Shown here: piece after piece, positions 43,117 through 52,154 of the stretch | Numbering within the stretch: the stretch's first letter is position 1 | Layout of the letters: the number at the start of each line of letters is the position of its first letter | Origin: Hymenobacter aquaticus | GTDB taxonomy: Bacteria; Bacteroidota; Bacteroidia; Cytophagales; Hymenobacteraceae | Direction of reading: 5' to 3' | Assembly (NCBI RefSeq): GCF_004765605.1 | Contig: NZ_SRLC01000001.1 | Location: 2,914,001 to 2,978,000 of the forward strand | DNA: 64,000 nt | The notes under the pieces: generated by a model | What the model was told of the DNA's origin: nothing | Databases searched by the model: none | The model's input: only the letters and a program-made list of their open reading frames with translations | Position numbers and translations under genes: made by a program

Positions 43117-44598
43117 TCAGCGCCCGAACAGGGCGGCCAGGATGGGCTCGTCCTGGCAATAGACGTCGGCGTAGAATTGCAGGCGGCCCTTGTCGGTAGC
43201 CTCGCAGGTGTAGTAGCGAATCTGGATGGGCAGGCCCCGGGCCAGGTCGAAGCGGCACTTGTCGCGCTGGGCGATGCTGCGCTTCACGGCCGGCAAGGCG
43301 GCCTGCTGCTTTTCGCGCGCCAGCAGGTAGGTGGCCAGCGCCAGGGGCTTTTCCACCCGCACGCAGCCGTGGCTCAGGGCGCGCCGGGGTCGCAGAAACA
43401 GGGAGCGGGCCGGCGTGTCGTGCAGGTACACCGTGTGCTGATTCGGGAAATAAAACACGATGTTGCCCAGCGCGTTGTGCCGCCCGGAAGTTTGCTTGAT
43501 GGTGTAGGGGAAGTTCGTCGCGTTGTACTTGCTCCAGCGCACGTGCCAGGGATTTACCAGCCGATTACGGTAGTCGTAGAGGCGGTAGTGGTTGTCGTAG
43601 AGGAAGCTGGGGTCGTCCTGCAGCTGGGGCAGCATCTCGTTCACGGCAATGCTGTAGGGCACGCGCCAGTCGGGCGCCGTCACAAACACGATAAGCCGGC
43701 TGCTGAGCGTGGGCGTGGGCGTTTCGGGCTTGCCCACCACCACCCGGTGCGTCTGCACCACCTTCCCGCCCCGGATGATCTGGAGCCGAAACGCGGGAAT
43801 ATTCACCAAGGCATACTCCGCCGTATCAGCCGCCGCTTCCCAGCGCAGCCGCTCCAGGTTCACGGCTACCCGCCGGAAGTCGGCCTCGTTGCCGCGCGGC
43901 AGTTCCAGCGAATCGGGCCGGGCTTGCAGCGTGCGGCTCCAGGCCTGCTGCATCTGCTGGTAGGCGCGGCCGGTGGGCTGCACCCGCAGAAAGGCAGGCG
44001 CGAAAGCCGCGGCGGCCAGGGCCTGCTCCAGCGCCTCGGTGGCCTGCTGGGCCGCCGCGCCCTGGAGCGGCACGGCCCGCAGCGTAGCGGCCTCCAGCTG
44101 CCCGGAGCGCAGGTGGGCCGCGTAGCGCAGCAGCGCGTCGGTCAGGCGCAGCTCGAAGTTGGCCAGTTGCCGGCCGTGGGCCTCGGCCGACACCCCGACG
44201 CGCAACGAGTCGGGCAAGGCCAGCAGGGCGGCACTGGCGTAAGAATCGGGGGAGAGGCCAAACTGCCGGGCCTGGCTCAGCAGGTGCAGCGCCGCGCGGG
44301 CGGGAGCATTCCACCCCGAGTCGGGGCGCGTCCAGGCGGGTGCGAAGCTGCGCTGGACGTAAAAGGCCTGCACCACCGGCCCGGCGCGCAGGCCCAGCCG
44401 GGCGTAGGTAGCCACCGAGCCCACGGCGGCCGTGTCGAGCAGGGCGCGCAGATACAGCACGGCCGTCGAGCCGCGGCGGGCGGCAGCACCTGGCTTCTTG
44501 CCGCCTCCCGTGGCGGCCATAGGCCAGCAGGAAAGCGCGCAGCTGACAAGAAGGAGCCATACAAAGGCAGGCCGCACACTGCTTCTTATCTGTTCCAT
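43117..44598 (-). CDS. L,D-transpeptidase (YcbB/LdtD-like)
   Basis: A 493-aa exported protein with an N-terminal signal or anchor (about 10-32). The scaffold domain (about 60-280) contains the peptidoglycan-binding-like region FAPAWTRPDSGW...QFGLSPDSYA seen in YcbB-type enzymes. The YkuD catalytic domain (about 285-440) has YLHDTP and SHGCVRVE with nucleophile Cys412 and its His. The enzyme makes 3-3 cross-links in peptidoglycan or attaches proteins to it, and resists most beta-lactams except carbapenems. It is apparently monocistronic. Confidence 0.92.
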   Translation of the reverse strand: MEQIRSSVRPAFVWLLLVSCALSCWPMAATGGGKKPGAAARRGSTAVLYLRALLDTAAVGSVATYARLGLRAGPVVQAFYVQRSFAPAWTRPDSGWNAPARAALHLLSQARQFGLSPDSYASAALLALPDSLRVGVSAEAHGRQLANFELRLTDALLRYAAHLRSGQLEAATLRAVPLQGAAAQQATEALEQALAAAAFAPAFLRVQPTGRAYQQMQQAWSRTLQARPDSLELPRGNEADFRRVAVNLERLRWEAAADTAEYALVNIPAFRLQIIRGGKVVQTHRVVVGKPETPTPTLSSRLIVFVTAPDWRVPYSIAVNEMLPQLQDDPSFLYDNHYRLYDYRNRLVNPWHVRWSKYNATNFPYTIKQTSGRHNALGNIVFYFPNQHTVYLHDTPARSLFLRPRRALSHGCVRVEKPLALATYLLAREKQQAALPAVKRSIAQRDKCRFDLARGLPIQIRYYTCEATDKGRLQFYADVYCQDEPILAALFGR

Positions 44599-44813
44599 GA
44601 CGAGGCAGGCAAGAAGGGTGAGAAAAAGCCGGGCGAGTAGTGCTTATAGCATAAAGGCGCGGTATCGACAACACAACCACCCGCCGGAGCCCGGCTGGCA
44701 GACCATCTATAAGGTAGCAACTAATTCTTTGATAACCAACGATTGTCTCAGCCGTTGCCGCCCGGGCTGCGCCGCCCGCCGCCGTTCTGCTTACGCCCGG
44801 CCCCGGGCGGCCC

Positions 44814-45335
44814 TCAGCGCGGCTCCTGGGCCACAATGCGGGCCGTGACCAGCAGCTGCCCCAGGTGGCGCATGGTATGCTCGGCGGCGTGCACCAACAG
44901 CCCCAGCACCGTCGACGGCACCTGGGCCCGGCCCACGCCCCGCCCCTCGGTCAGAGTGGCTTCGTCAGTGGCGCGCAGCTGGGCCAGGACCCGCTCTACC
45001 TGCGCCGCAAAGGCCTGCCCCAGCTCGGCCGCCGTGCAGTCGGGGTGCGGACTCGTGCCTTCCGCCGCCAGGGCGGCCAGCTGGGCGGGCGTCAGGGCCT
45101 CGGCGCGGGCGTAGGTCAGCAGCCGGTCGAGCACGCCGGTGAGGTGCTGCAGGTGGAAGCCCACGGACGCGGCGCCGGCTGGTCGCCGCCAAAGGCCGGC
45201 CGCTGGAAAGTCGGTGAGGGCACTGTCGATTTCTTCCCGGGCCTGCACCAGGGCGTGGGCTACGGGCTGCAACAGCGGGGGCACGTCGGGCAGCGGGCCC
45301 CGCAGCCAGACTTCCAGGGAGTTGGGAGGATTCAT
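44814..45335 (-). CDS. DinB-family protein
   Basis: A 173-aa cytoplasmic four-helix protein. ATG 45335 is preferred; the longer frame upstream runs through the AT-rich promoter region. It shows the DinB/YfiT pattern of three metal-binding histidines: VGFHLQHLTGVLDR, and HAAEHTMRHLGQLLVTARI at the end. Members include metal-dependent S-transferases for bacillithiol or other thiols. The exact thiol is unknown. An imperfect palindrome lies just upstream. Confidence 0.87.
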   Translation of the reverse strand: MNPPNSLEVWLRGPLPDVPPLLQPVAHALVQAREEIDSALTDFPAAGLWRRPAGAASVGFHLQHLTGVLDRLLTYARAEALTPAQLAALAAEGTSPHPDCTAAELGQAFAAQVERVLAQLRATDEATLTEGRGVGRAQVPSTVLGLLVHAAEHTMRHLGQLLVTARIVAQEPR

Positions 45336-45348
45336 CGGCGTGCTAACT

Positions 45349-45368
45349 AACAAGCGTACGTACTTGTT
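45349..45368. promoter_or_regulatory. Palindrome upstream of the DinB gene
   Basis: AACAAGCGTACGTACTTGTT has 6-bp outer arms (AACAAG/CTTGTT) and a largely self-complementary centre. It lies 14 bp before the minus-strand ATG and is a plausible operator. Confidence 0.4.
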
Positions 45369-45473
45369 GAAATGCCCAAATATTTGCTTATTGCCTGAGC
45401 TATTATAGAGCATCATTATATTCTTCACTATCTAGTCCTACGTTTCTTGTGGGCTGGCACTTATCTTACGTTT

Positions 45474-46694
45474 ATGTTACAAGTCTCTCAGCGTGGCCTT
45501 GCGATGCCCCTGTCGCCCTACCGGCGGCTCACTCCCTTTGCCGATGCGGCCAAACAGCGGGGCGTGAAAGTCTTCCATCTCAACATCGGCCAGCCCGATA
45601 TTGAAACCCCGCCGACGATGCTGGCGGCGGTGCAGCAGGCCGATATTCGGGTGTTGGAGTACAGCCCCACGGCCGGCTACCCCAGCTACCGCCGCAAGCT
45701 GGCCGACTACTACCGCAACGTGGGTATTTCGGTTACGGCCGACGATATTCTGGTGACGGCGGGCGGCAGCGAGGCTATCTTCTTTGCCCTGATGAGCTGC
45801 CTGAACCCCGACGACGAGCTGATTGTGCCCGAGCCCTTCTACGGCGCGTACACGGCGTTTTCGGTGGCTACCGGGGTGCGCATCGTGCCGGTCACTTCCT
45901 ACCTGTCGGAAGGCTTTGCCCTGCCGCCCATCGAGGAGTTCGAGCAGCGCATTACGTCCCGCACCAAGGCCCTGCTGCTGTGTACGCCCAACAACCCGAC
46001 CGGCTACGTGTACAGCCGCGCCGAGCTCGAGCAGCTCAAGGACCTGTGCGTGCGCCACGACCTGTACCTGCTCTCCGACGAAGCCTACCGCGAATTTTGC
46101 TACGACGGCGACTACGTGAGTGCCATGCACCTGGAAGGCGCCGACGACCACATCGTGGTGCTCGACACGATTTCGAAGCGCTACAGTGCCTGCGGGGCCC
46201 GCATCGGGGCTTTCGTGACCAAAAACAAGGCCCTGCAACAGGCCGCCTTCAAATTTGCCCAGATGCGGGTGAGTCCGCCCGGCCTGGCCCAGTTGCTGGC
46301 CGAAGCCGCCTCGGAGCTGCCCCTGAACTACTTCGACGTCACCAAGGCCGAGTACCAGGCCCGCCGCGACCTGATGGTGCGCCGCCTGCGGGCCATGCCC
46401 GGCGTGGAGTGCCCCGTGCCCGGCGGCGCGTTCTACGTCATGGCCCGCCTGCCCGTGGACAGCTGCGAAACGTTCTGCCAGTGGCTGCTCGACTCGTTTA
46501 CCTACGACAACCAGACGGTGATGCTCTCGCCGGCCAGCGGCTTCTACGCCACGCCGGGCCTGGGCAAGCAGGAGGTGCGGATGGCCTACGTGCTCAACTG
46601 CGACGACCTCGACGTGGCCCTCACCTGCCTGGAGCAGGCCCTGGCCGTGTATCCGGGCCGGGAAGTGCCGGTGGCGGAAGTAGCTTTTGCGTAG
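45474..46694 (+). CDS. Class I/II pyridoxal-phosphate aminotransferase
   Basis: A 406-aa cytoplasmic enzyme of fold type I. Signatures are FHLNIGQPDIETP, YSPTAGYPSYRRKLADYY, VTAGGSEAIFFAL, NNPTGYVYSR, LLSDEAYREF and the Schiff-base Lys in LDTISKRYSACGARIG. It resembles aspartate/aromatic aminotransferases; substrate is not resolved. ATG 45474 is chosen over 45447 because it fits the family N-terminus (VSQRGLAMPLSPYRRL). It is divergent from the DinB gene. Confidence 0.92.
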   Translation: MLQVSQRGLAMPLSPYRRLTPFADAAKQRGVKVFHLNIGQPDIETPPTMLAAVQQADIRVLEYSPTAGYPSYRRKLADYYRNVGISVTADDILVTAGGSEAIFFALMSCLNPDDELIVPEPFYGAYTAFSVATGVRIVPVTSYLSEGFALPPIEEFEQRITSRTKALLLCTPNNPTGYVYSRAELEQLKDLCVRHDLYLLSDEAYREFCYDGDYVSAMHLEGADDHIVVLDTISKRYSACGARIGAFVTKNKALQQAAFKFAQMRVSPPGLAQLLAEAASELPLNYFDVTKAEYQARRDLMVRRLRAMPGVECPVPGGAFYVMARLPVDSCETFCQWLLDSFTYDNQTVMLSPASGFYATPGLGKQEVRMAYVLNCDDLDVALTCLEQALAVYPGREVPVAEVAFA

Positions 46695-46738
46695 CCCCGC
46701 CCCGCCCGGTAGCAGACTTCCGCCGAGTGCCAGTATAG

Positions 46739-46780
46739 AAAGAGAGGGTTGCGCCCGTTATCTTGCGCAACCCTCTCTTT
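46739..46780. terminator. Symmetrical hairpin between aminotransferase and cytochrome genes
   Basis: Sixteen-bp arms AAAGAGAGGGTTGCGC and GCGCAACCCTCTCTTT around a 10-nt loop CCGTTATCTT. The loop overlaps TTATCTTGC, which resembles a -7 box, so the element may combine termination with the start of the next transcript. Confidence 0.7.
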
Positions 46781-46804
46781 CTGCTTTTCACCACACATTC
46801 CCCA

Positions 46805-47464
46805 ATGTACACGCAAACGCCTCCCCTGCCCGACCAGTCCGTCGGGAAAAAGAACTCCTTAGCCCTGCGCCTCTGGCACTGGGGCAGCGCGGCCGTCATT
46901 TCGGGCCTGCTGACGACCATCCTGTTCCTGAAGGTCATCATCAAGACCAAGGCCCTGGGGCCGCAGTTCCAGGAGGTGCTGCAGAAACAGGGCGTGGTGA
47001 TGAGCACCGAGCAGGTGCGCGGCCTGAGCCGCATCGTGTCGCACCACATCTGGGACTGGCACATCTACCTGGGCCTCACCCTGTCGTTTCTGCTGCTGTT
47101 CCGGATCGTGCTGGAGTTTTTTCAGACCGGCGGGCAGCGGTTTGCCGCCAAGCTGGCCGTAGCCCGGCAGTATTTCCGCCAGCAGGGCGCCGACCTGAAG
47201 GACGCGCGCCATTCGCTGCTGGTGAAGTATTCCTACGTGGTGTTCTACCTGCTGCTGACGGTTATGGTCGGGACCGGGCTGGCGCTGACTTACGCCGACG
47301 ACGTGGAATTTCTGCACAAGCTGGAGCACGACGTGAAGGAGGTGCACAACGTGACGATGTACTTAATCATTGCCTTCGTGGTGGTCCACATCGTGGGCGT
47401 GGTCTGGTCGGAGCTGACCAAGGGCAAAGGCATTGTTTCTGACATGATTAACGGCGGCAAGTAA
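46805..47464 (+). CDS. Cytochrome b561/Ni-Fe-hydrogenase-like b-type cytochrome
   Basis: A 219-aa membrane protein with four helices. Histidines in the right places for two b hemes are seen in LRLWHWGSAAVISG (helix 1), IVSHHIWDWHIYLGLTL (helix 2) and EVHNVTMYLIIAFVVVHIVGV (helix 4). Family members pass electrons between quinone and periplasmic or membrane redox partners. No hydrogenase or other partner is next to it, so the partner is unknown. ATG 46805 is chosen because the earlier frame overlaps the upstream terminator. Confidence 0.87.
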   Translation: MYTQTPPLPDQSVGKKNSLALRLWHWGSAAVISGLLTTILFLKVIIKTKALGPQFQEVLQKQGVVMSTEQVRGLSRIVSHHIWDWHIYLGLTLSFLLLFRIVLEFFQTGGQRFAAKLAVARQYFRQQGADLKDARHSLLVKYSYVVFYLLLTVMVGTGLALTYADDVEFLHKLEHDVKEVHNVTMYLIIAFVVVHIVGVVWSELTKGKGIVSDMINGGK

Positions 47465-47504
47465 GCTGCGGCGCCACCCCGCGGGCCGGCCCGCCGGCCA
47501 AAAT

Positions 47505-47538
47505 TAAAACCGCTTCTGCTCCGGCAGGGGCGGTTTTA
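47505..47538 (+). terminator. Intrinsic terminator after the cytochrome gene
   Basis: Stem TAAAACCGC/GCGGTTTTA with an additional inner CTGC..GCAG pairing. Confidence 0.7.
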
Positions 47539-47627
47539 TCAGTTTATAATCCGACTTTCAAGGGCGCGTGGGCTTCGGCTCATTCGTTCTTTTCCACCAC
47601 GCTACTCCCCAATTTCCTTTCTACCCC

Positions 47628-49181
47628 ATGCTCTCCTTCCTTCTCCGATTTTCCGCCGCTTCGGCCCTGTGCACGGGCCTGCTTCTGGGCGCCAGCCACC
47701 CCACGCAGGCGCAGTCGGCCGCATCCAACCGCTTTATGGCCGACAGCCTGGACCGCTACATCGAGCGGGGCCTGCGCCAGTGGCAGATTCCGGGCCTGGC
47801 CATCGTGGTGGTAAAAAACGGGCAGGTGGTCGTCAGTAAGGGCTACGGGGTGCGGGCCGTGGGCAAGCCCGAGCCCGTGGACGCCAACACGCTGTTCATG
47901 ATTGCCTCCAACACCAAGCTGTTTACCGGCTCGGCGCTGGCGAAGCTCGAAGACGAGAAGAAACTTTCCCTCAACGACCGGGCCGACAAGTACCTGCCCG
48001 GCTTCTGCCTCTACGATTCCATCAGCTCCCAGCTCGTGACCGTGCGCGACCTGATGGGCCACCATTTCGGCACCAAAACCTTCCAGGGCGACTTCACTTT
48101 CTGGGACTCCAACCTGAGCCGGGAGCAGGTGGTGCAGCGCATGCGCCTGCTGAAGCCCAGCGGGCAGTTTCGCAAAGACTACGGCTACTGCAACGCCGGC
48201 TTCGTGGCCGCCGGCCTGGTGGTGCCGGCCGCCACGGGCGGCACCAGCTGGGACGACTACGTGCGCCAGAGCTTTCTGCAGCCGCTGGGCATGAGCAACA
48301 CTTACACCGGCACCAGCGGCTACGGGCAGCGCCCCAACATTGCCCTGCCCTACTCCAACACCTTCGGCCCCCTGGCCCAGATGCCCTTCGACAACATCGA
48401 CAACATCGGGCCCTGCGGCAGCATGGTTTCCAACGTGAACGACCTGGCCAAGTGGCTGCGCTTCCAGCTCGACAGTGGCCGCTACGAGGGCAAGCAGGTA
48501 ATGAGCTGGGCCGCCCTGCGCAAAACCCGGGACCCCAACACCCTGCTGAACACCCGCAAGTCGACGATGCTGCCCACCCACTACATGACCTACGGGCTGG
48601 GGGTTTTCTCGGCCGACTACGCCGGCAGCCAGGTATTCTGGCACACGGGCGGGGCCACCGGCCACGTGAGCAACGTGTGCTTCGTGCCCGAGGAGCAGCT
48701 CGGCATTGCCATTCTCACCAACAACGACAACCAGAGCTTCTTCGAGGCCCTGCGCTACCAGATTCTGGACAGCTACCTCGGCGTGCCCTACACCAACCGG
48801 AGCGCCGCCTTCCTGAAAGGGGCCCGCGCCGGCGACCAGGAAACCTACGCCGCCGTGGCCCAGCTGCAAAAGCGCGTCAGCCAGAAAAAGAAGGCTCCGC
48901 TGGCGCTGGCGGCCTACACCGGGCAGTTTACCCACCCGCTGTTCGGTCCCATCAGCATCAGCCAGAAGGGCAAGCAGCTGCTGGTCAACTTCCCCAACCA
49001 CCCCAACCTGACGGCCACGCTCGACTACATGGACGGGCAGGAGTTCCGGGCCACCTATTCCAACCCGACCTACGGCATTTTCCCGGCTGTTTTCAAAGTG
49101 GAAGGCCAGAAAGTGGCCGGCGTGGAAATGCGCATCAACCCCTTCATCGAGTACGACTCCTACCAGTTCAGCCGCCTCTAG
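47628..49181 (+). CDS. Beta-lactamase-family serine hydrolase
   Basis: A 517-aa exported protein (signal 1-28). The class C-like serine hydrolase domain has SxxK as SNTK (Ser94, Lys97), YxN as YCN in DYGYCNAGF, and HTGG in FWHTGGATGH. A C-terminal domain (about 420-517, LAAYTGQFTHPLFGPISI...) resembles DUF3471, common on esterase/peptidase-type members. Likely an esterase or peptidase of the cell envelope rather than a true antibiotic-resistance enzyme; substrate unknown. Confidence 0.9.
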   Translation: MLSFLLRFSAASALCTGLLLGASHPTQAQSAASNRFMADSLDRYIERGLRQWQIPGLAIVVVKNGQVVVSKGYGVRAVGKPEPVDANTLFMIASNTKLFTGSALAKLEDEKKLSLNDRADKYLPGFCLYDSISSQLVTVRDLMGHHFGTKTFQGDFTFWDSNLSREQVVQRMRLLKPSGQFRKDYGYCNAGFVAAGLVVPAATGGTSWDDYVRQSFLQPLGMSNTYTGTSGYGQRPNIALPYSNTFGPLAQMPFDNIDNIGPCGSMVSNVNDLAKWLRFQLDSGRYEGKQVMSWAALRKTRDPNTLLNTRKSTMLPTHYMTYGLGVFSADYAGSQVFWHTGGATGHVSNVCFVPEEQLGIAILTNNDNQSFFEALRYQILDSYLGVPYTNRSAAFLKGARAGDQETYAAVAQLQKRVSQKKKAPLALAAYTGQFTHPLFGPISISQKGKQLLVNFPNHPNLTATLDYMDGQEFRATYSNPTYGIFPAVFKVEGQKVAGVEMRINPFIEYDSYQFSRL

Positions 49182-49245
49182 GCCGGTTGTGGCGTGATTT
49201 GTGCCCCCGGCTCCGCAGTTCCGGCTTCTTTTTTCCTCTTTCCTT

Positions 49246-49761
49246 ATGCGGCTGCGTTTCTTTCTGTTGACCTTAAGCCTGGGCGCGAGCCTGGCCTTCA
49301 CGCCGGCCCCGCCTTCCCGGCCGGTAGCGGCCCGCACCGAGCTGAAACTGACCCTGAACGGCCAGCCCGTGGCCGTCGACACGGCTTTTTCGCGCCTGGA
49401 AGTCAGCACCGGGGTCAATAAGGTGCTGTCCATTAACCTGGTGCGGGCCGACAGCCCCGACGACCAGGGCCTGACCATCCTCATCGACCAGTTTCCGCTG
49501 ACCACCGGCCAGTACAAGTTCAAGGAAATCCTGAGCGGGCACGTGCGCGACGCCTCCTACCGCCACGGCACCACCACGGCCTACTCCAACGCCTGCGGCC
49601 TCAACGACGGGGTGGTGCAGGTGCTGGCCATCGACGCGCAGCGCCACACCATCCGGGGCACGTTTCGGGCTACGCTCTGCGAGGCGGAGGCCCGGCCCGG
49701 CACCAAGCGCCGCCGCTTCCTGCTGGAAGGCTCGTTTCAAAGCGCTTATTCGGTTCAATAA
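49246..49761 (+). CDS. Small secreted protein of unknown function
   Basis: A 171-aa exported protein. ATG 49246 opens a signal peptide (MRLRFFLLTLSLGASLAF). The mature part has alternating polar/hydrophobic beta-strand character (KLTLNGQPVAVDTAFSRLEV, VVQVLAIDAQRHTIRGTF) and a pair of Cys (about 126 and 154) that may form a disulfide. It resembles the small DUF6252-type secreted beta-sandwich proteins of Bacteroidota, but I do not assign a family firmly. It follows the serine hydrolase by 64 bp and may share its transcript. Confidence 0.75.
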   Translation: MRLRFFLLTLSLGASLAFTPAPPSRPVAARTELKLTLNGQPVAVDTAFSRLEVSTGVNKVLSINLVRADSPDDQGLTILIDQFPLTTGQYKFKEILSGHVRDASYRHGTTTAYSNACGLNDGVVQVLAIDAQRHTIRGTFRATLCEAEARPGTKRRRFLLEGSFQSAYSVQ

Positions 49762-49776
49762 GTCATTTCAATCCTG

Positions 49777-49815
49777 AAAAAAGGCGTCTGCACGGCTGGG
49801 CAGGCGCCTTTTTGC
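49777..49815 (+). terminator. Intrinsic terminator
   Basis: AAAAAAGGCGTCTGC pairs with GCAGGCGCCTTTTT with one mismatch around ACGGCTGG. Confidence 0.75.
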
Positions 49816-49948
49816 TTGTTGTCAACGCCCGAAACAGCTGGCCCCGGAGCCTGGGCCGGCCCCGGTATGCCCGCCGGGCGAAGCACTTGCTTATCTTGGC
49901 TTCGATATGGCAACGCGGCCCGCGGGGGCTGCCTTATTTTCTGGCTTG

Positions 49949-51499
49949 ATGACACGGCAACAACCGGCAGCTAAGCAGTACCTGGGCTGGCTCCTGGGCT
50001 TCGTACTCGTCAAAATAGCGGCTCAGTACCTGCTGATTCACCCGGTGTACGAGCTGCACCGCGACGAATTTCTGCACCTCGACCAGGGCAACCACCTGGC
50101 CGCCGGCTACGTGTCATTGCCCCCGCTCACGGCCTGGGTGGCACGCCTGATTCAGCTGCTGGGCAACACCGAGGGCTGGGTGCATTTCTTCCCGGCCCTG
50201 TTCGGGGCCCTGACGCTGGCCGTGGTGTGGGCTACGGTGCACGAGCTGGGCGGCGGACTGTTTGCCAAAGTGCTGGCCGCCACCAGCCTGCTGCTCTCGG
50301 CCGTGCTGCGCCTGAACCTGCTGTTTCAACCCAATTCCTTCGACATCCTGGCCTGGACGGCGGCCTACTACTGCCTGATCCGGATGGTGCGCGACGCGCG
50401 CTGGCGCTGGCCGGTGGCGCTGGGCGTGAGCGTGGGGCTGGGCCTGCTCAACAAGTACAACCTGGTGTTCTGGGCGGCCGGCGTGCTGCCGGCCCTGCTG
50501 CTCACGCCCCAGCGCCGCCTGCTGGCCCGGCCTGGTATCTACCTGGCGGCCCTGGTGGCGCTGCTGGTGTTTTCGCCCAACCTGCTGTGGCAGGCGCAGC
50601 ACGGCTGGCCGGTGGTGTGGCACATGCAGGAGCTGCGGCAAAGCCAGCTGGTGCACGTCGAGCGGGCCGACTTTTTCAAGGAGCAGCTGCTGTTTTTCCT
50701 GAACAGCCTCGTGGTGCTGGGCGCGGCGGCGGTGGGCTTTTTTCGGTTTGCCCCCCTGCGGCCCTACCGGTTTGTGGGCCTGGCCGTGCTGTTTACCCTT
50801 CTGCTTTTCGCGGCCCTGCAAGCCAAGGCCTACTACGCCATTGGCCTCTACCCGGTGCTGCTGGCCGTGGGCGCCGTGTACCTAGAAGACGTGCTGCGCG
50901 AGGGCCGCCGGCGGTATCTGCGGCCGGTGCTGCTGGCCGTCGTTGGCGGGCTGTTTCTGCCCATGCTGCGCATTGCCTTCCCGCTGCAAACGCCCGAGCA
51001 GATCCGCCAGAACCCCGGCACTTACGAAAAGCTGGGCCTGCTGCGCTGGGAAGACGGCCGGAACCACCCCCTGCCCCAGGACTTTGCCGACATGATCAGC
51101 TGGCGCGAAATGGCCGGCTTGGCCCTGCGCGGCTACCAACAGCTCACGCCCGACGAGCAGCAGCATCTCGTCGTTATTGCCGACAACTACGGCGAGGCCG
51201 GAGCCCTGAACTTCTACAACCACGGCCGCATGCCCGCCGCCGTGTCGTACAACGCCGACTACGTGTACTGGTTCCCGCGGCTGGAAGGGCTGCGGGCGGT
51301 GCTGCTGGTGACGGAAGACGACCTGGCGGCCGACGACGCGGTACACTTCACGTCGAGCCGCCTCATCGGCCGCGTGCAGAACCCGCTGGCCCGGGAGCAT
51401 GGCACCTTCGTGTATCTGCTGCGGGGCCCCGACGCGGCTATTGTGGCGGAAGTGCGCCAGCAGATACGGACTGAGCAGCGTCGGATGCGCGCACGGTAG
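49949..51499 (+). CDS. ArnT/PMT-like membrane glycosyltransferase
   Basis: A 516-aa polytopic inner-membrane protein of the dolichyl-phosphate-mannose mannosyltransferase superfamily (GT-C fold). The first periplasmic loop has the catalytic Asp/Glu-type motif YELHRDEFLHLDQG, followed by about ten helices and a periplasmic C-terminal domain. It should transfer a sugar from a polyprenyl-phosphate donor to a lipid or protein. ATG 49949 is preferred: a box TATCTTGG at 49892-49899 leaves only a few bases before the ATG at 49907. Its 3' end overlaps the convergent DUF1990 gene by 62 bp. Confidence 0.87.
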   Translation: MTRQQPAAKQYLGWLLGFVLVKIAAQYLLIHPVYELHRDEFLHLDQGNHLAAGYVSLPPLTAWVARLIQLLGNTEGWVHFFPALFGALTLAVVWATVHELGGGLFAKVLAATSLLLSAVLRLNLLFQPNSFDILAWTAAYYCLIRMVRDARWRWPVALGVSVGLGLLNKYNLVFWAAGVLPALLLTPQRRLLARPGIYLAALVALLVFSPNLLWQAQHGWPVVWHMQELRQSQLVHVERADFFKEQLLFFLNSLVVLGAAAVGFFRFAPLRPYRFVGLAVLFTLLLFAALQAKAYYAIGLYPVLLAVGAVYLEDVLREGRRRYLRPVLLAVVGGLFLPMLRIAFPLQTPEQIRQNPGTYEKLGLLRWEDGRNHPLPQDFADMISWREMAGLALRGYQQLTPDEQQHLVVIADNYGEAGALNFYNHGRMPAAVSYNADYVYWFPRLEGLRAVLLVTEDDLAADDAVHFTSSRLIGRVQNPLAREHGTFVYLLRGPDAAIVAEVRQQIRTEQRRMRAR

Positions 51500-52154
51500 T
51501 CGAGCCGGTTTCGAGCATCTCCACCACCTGCTCGCGCAGCCGCTTCAACGACTGGTGCGAAAAGCGCCGTTGCAGCATCCGGCCAAACAGCTTGAAGCCC
51601 AGCCAGTAAAACGGGTTGCGGATGCGGCCCACCTGCGAAAAGGCGTGGATGTGGAAGATAACCCGGCCCGTCGTCAGGTTTTTGTGAATGGTAAACTCAA
51701 TCTGCCCCCGCTCGAAGTGGCCTTCCAGGGTGCGGTAGTTGTAGCCCCACACCTGCTCTTGGGTGCCGTCGGGCAAGGTGCGGGTTTCGTCGGTCACGCC
51801 GCCGATGCGCACCCCAAACCAGAAAGTAAAAAACAGGAACCGGCCCCGTAGCACCATCGTGCGGTTTTCCAGGGGCGCGTCGGGCACGAAAATCCCGGTG
51901 ATAAGGTCCGAAGGCGGGAAGGTGTAGTTGCGCAGAATCGTCTGGCCCGCCTGCCAGGAGCCGTGCTCCTGGGGCGGCCCGGGCGGCTCGCCGGGCAGCT
52001 CGATTTCGTAGTCGTCGATGCGCCAGCCGTTTTCGGCGGTGTACTCGGCGGTGCGCTCCAGGTCGAAGTTGACCTGGGCCTTGCTGAAGGATTCGAGGCG
52101 GGCGCGCTGCACTTCCCAGAGCGGCGGCGCGGGGGTGGCGGTGGGCTTAGGCAT
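51438..52154 (-). CDS. DUF1990-family protein
   Basis: A 238-aa cytoplasmic protein. ATG 52154 is the likely start; the longer open frame to 52385 is a shadow of the upstream gene. It shows the DUF1990 order: YTAENGWRIDDYEIELPG, a central conserved FFTFWFGVRIGGVTDETRTL, and EVWGYNYRTLEGHFERGQIEFTIH leading to FHIHAFSQVGRIRNPFYWLGFKLFGRMLQRRF. Function of the family is unknown. It overlaps the preceding SRPBCC-like gene by 8 bp, a sign of translational coupling, and its 3' end overlaps the convergent glycosyltransferase by 62 bp. Confidence 0.85.
   Translation of the reverse strand: MPKPTATPAPPLWEVQRARLESFSKAQVNFDLERTAEYTAENGWRIDDYEIELPGEPPGPPQEHGSWQAGQTILRNYTFPPSDLITGIFVPDAPLENRTMVLRGRFLFFTFWFGVRIGGVTDETRTLPDGTQEQVWGYNYRTLEGHFERGQIEFTIHKNLTTGRVIFHIHAFSQVGRIRNPFYWLGFKLFGRMLQRRFSHQSLKRLREQVVEMLETGSTTVRASDAAQSVSAGALPPQ

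Noticed and set aside
47628..49181. Antibiotic-resistance beta-lactamase
   Set aside because: Length, C-terminal DUF3471-like domain and lack of Lys-Thr-Gly in favour of His-Thr-Gly fit esterase/peptidase members better.
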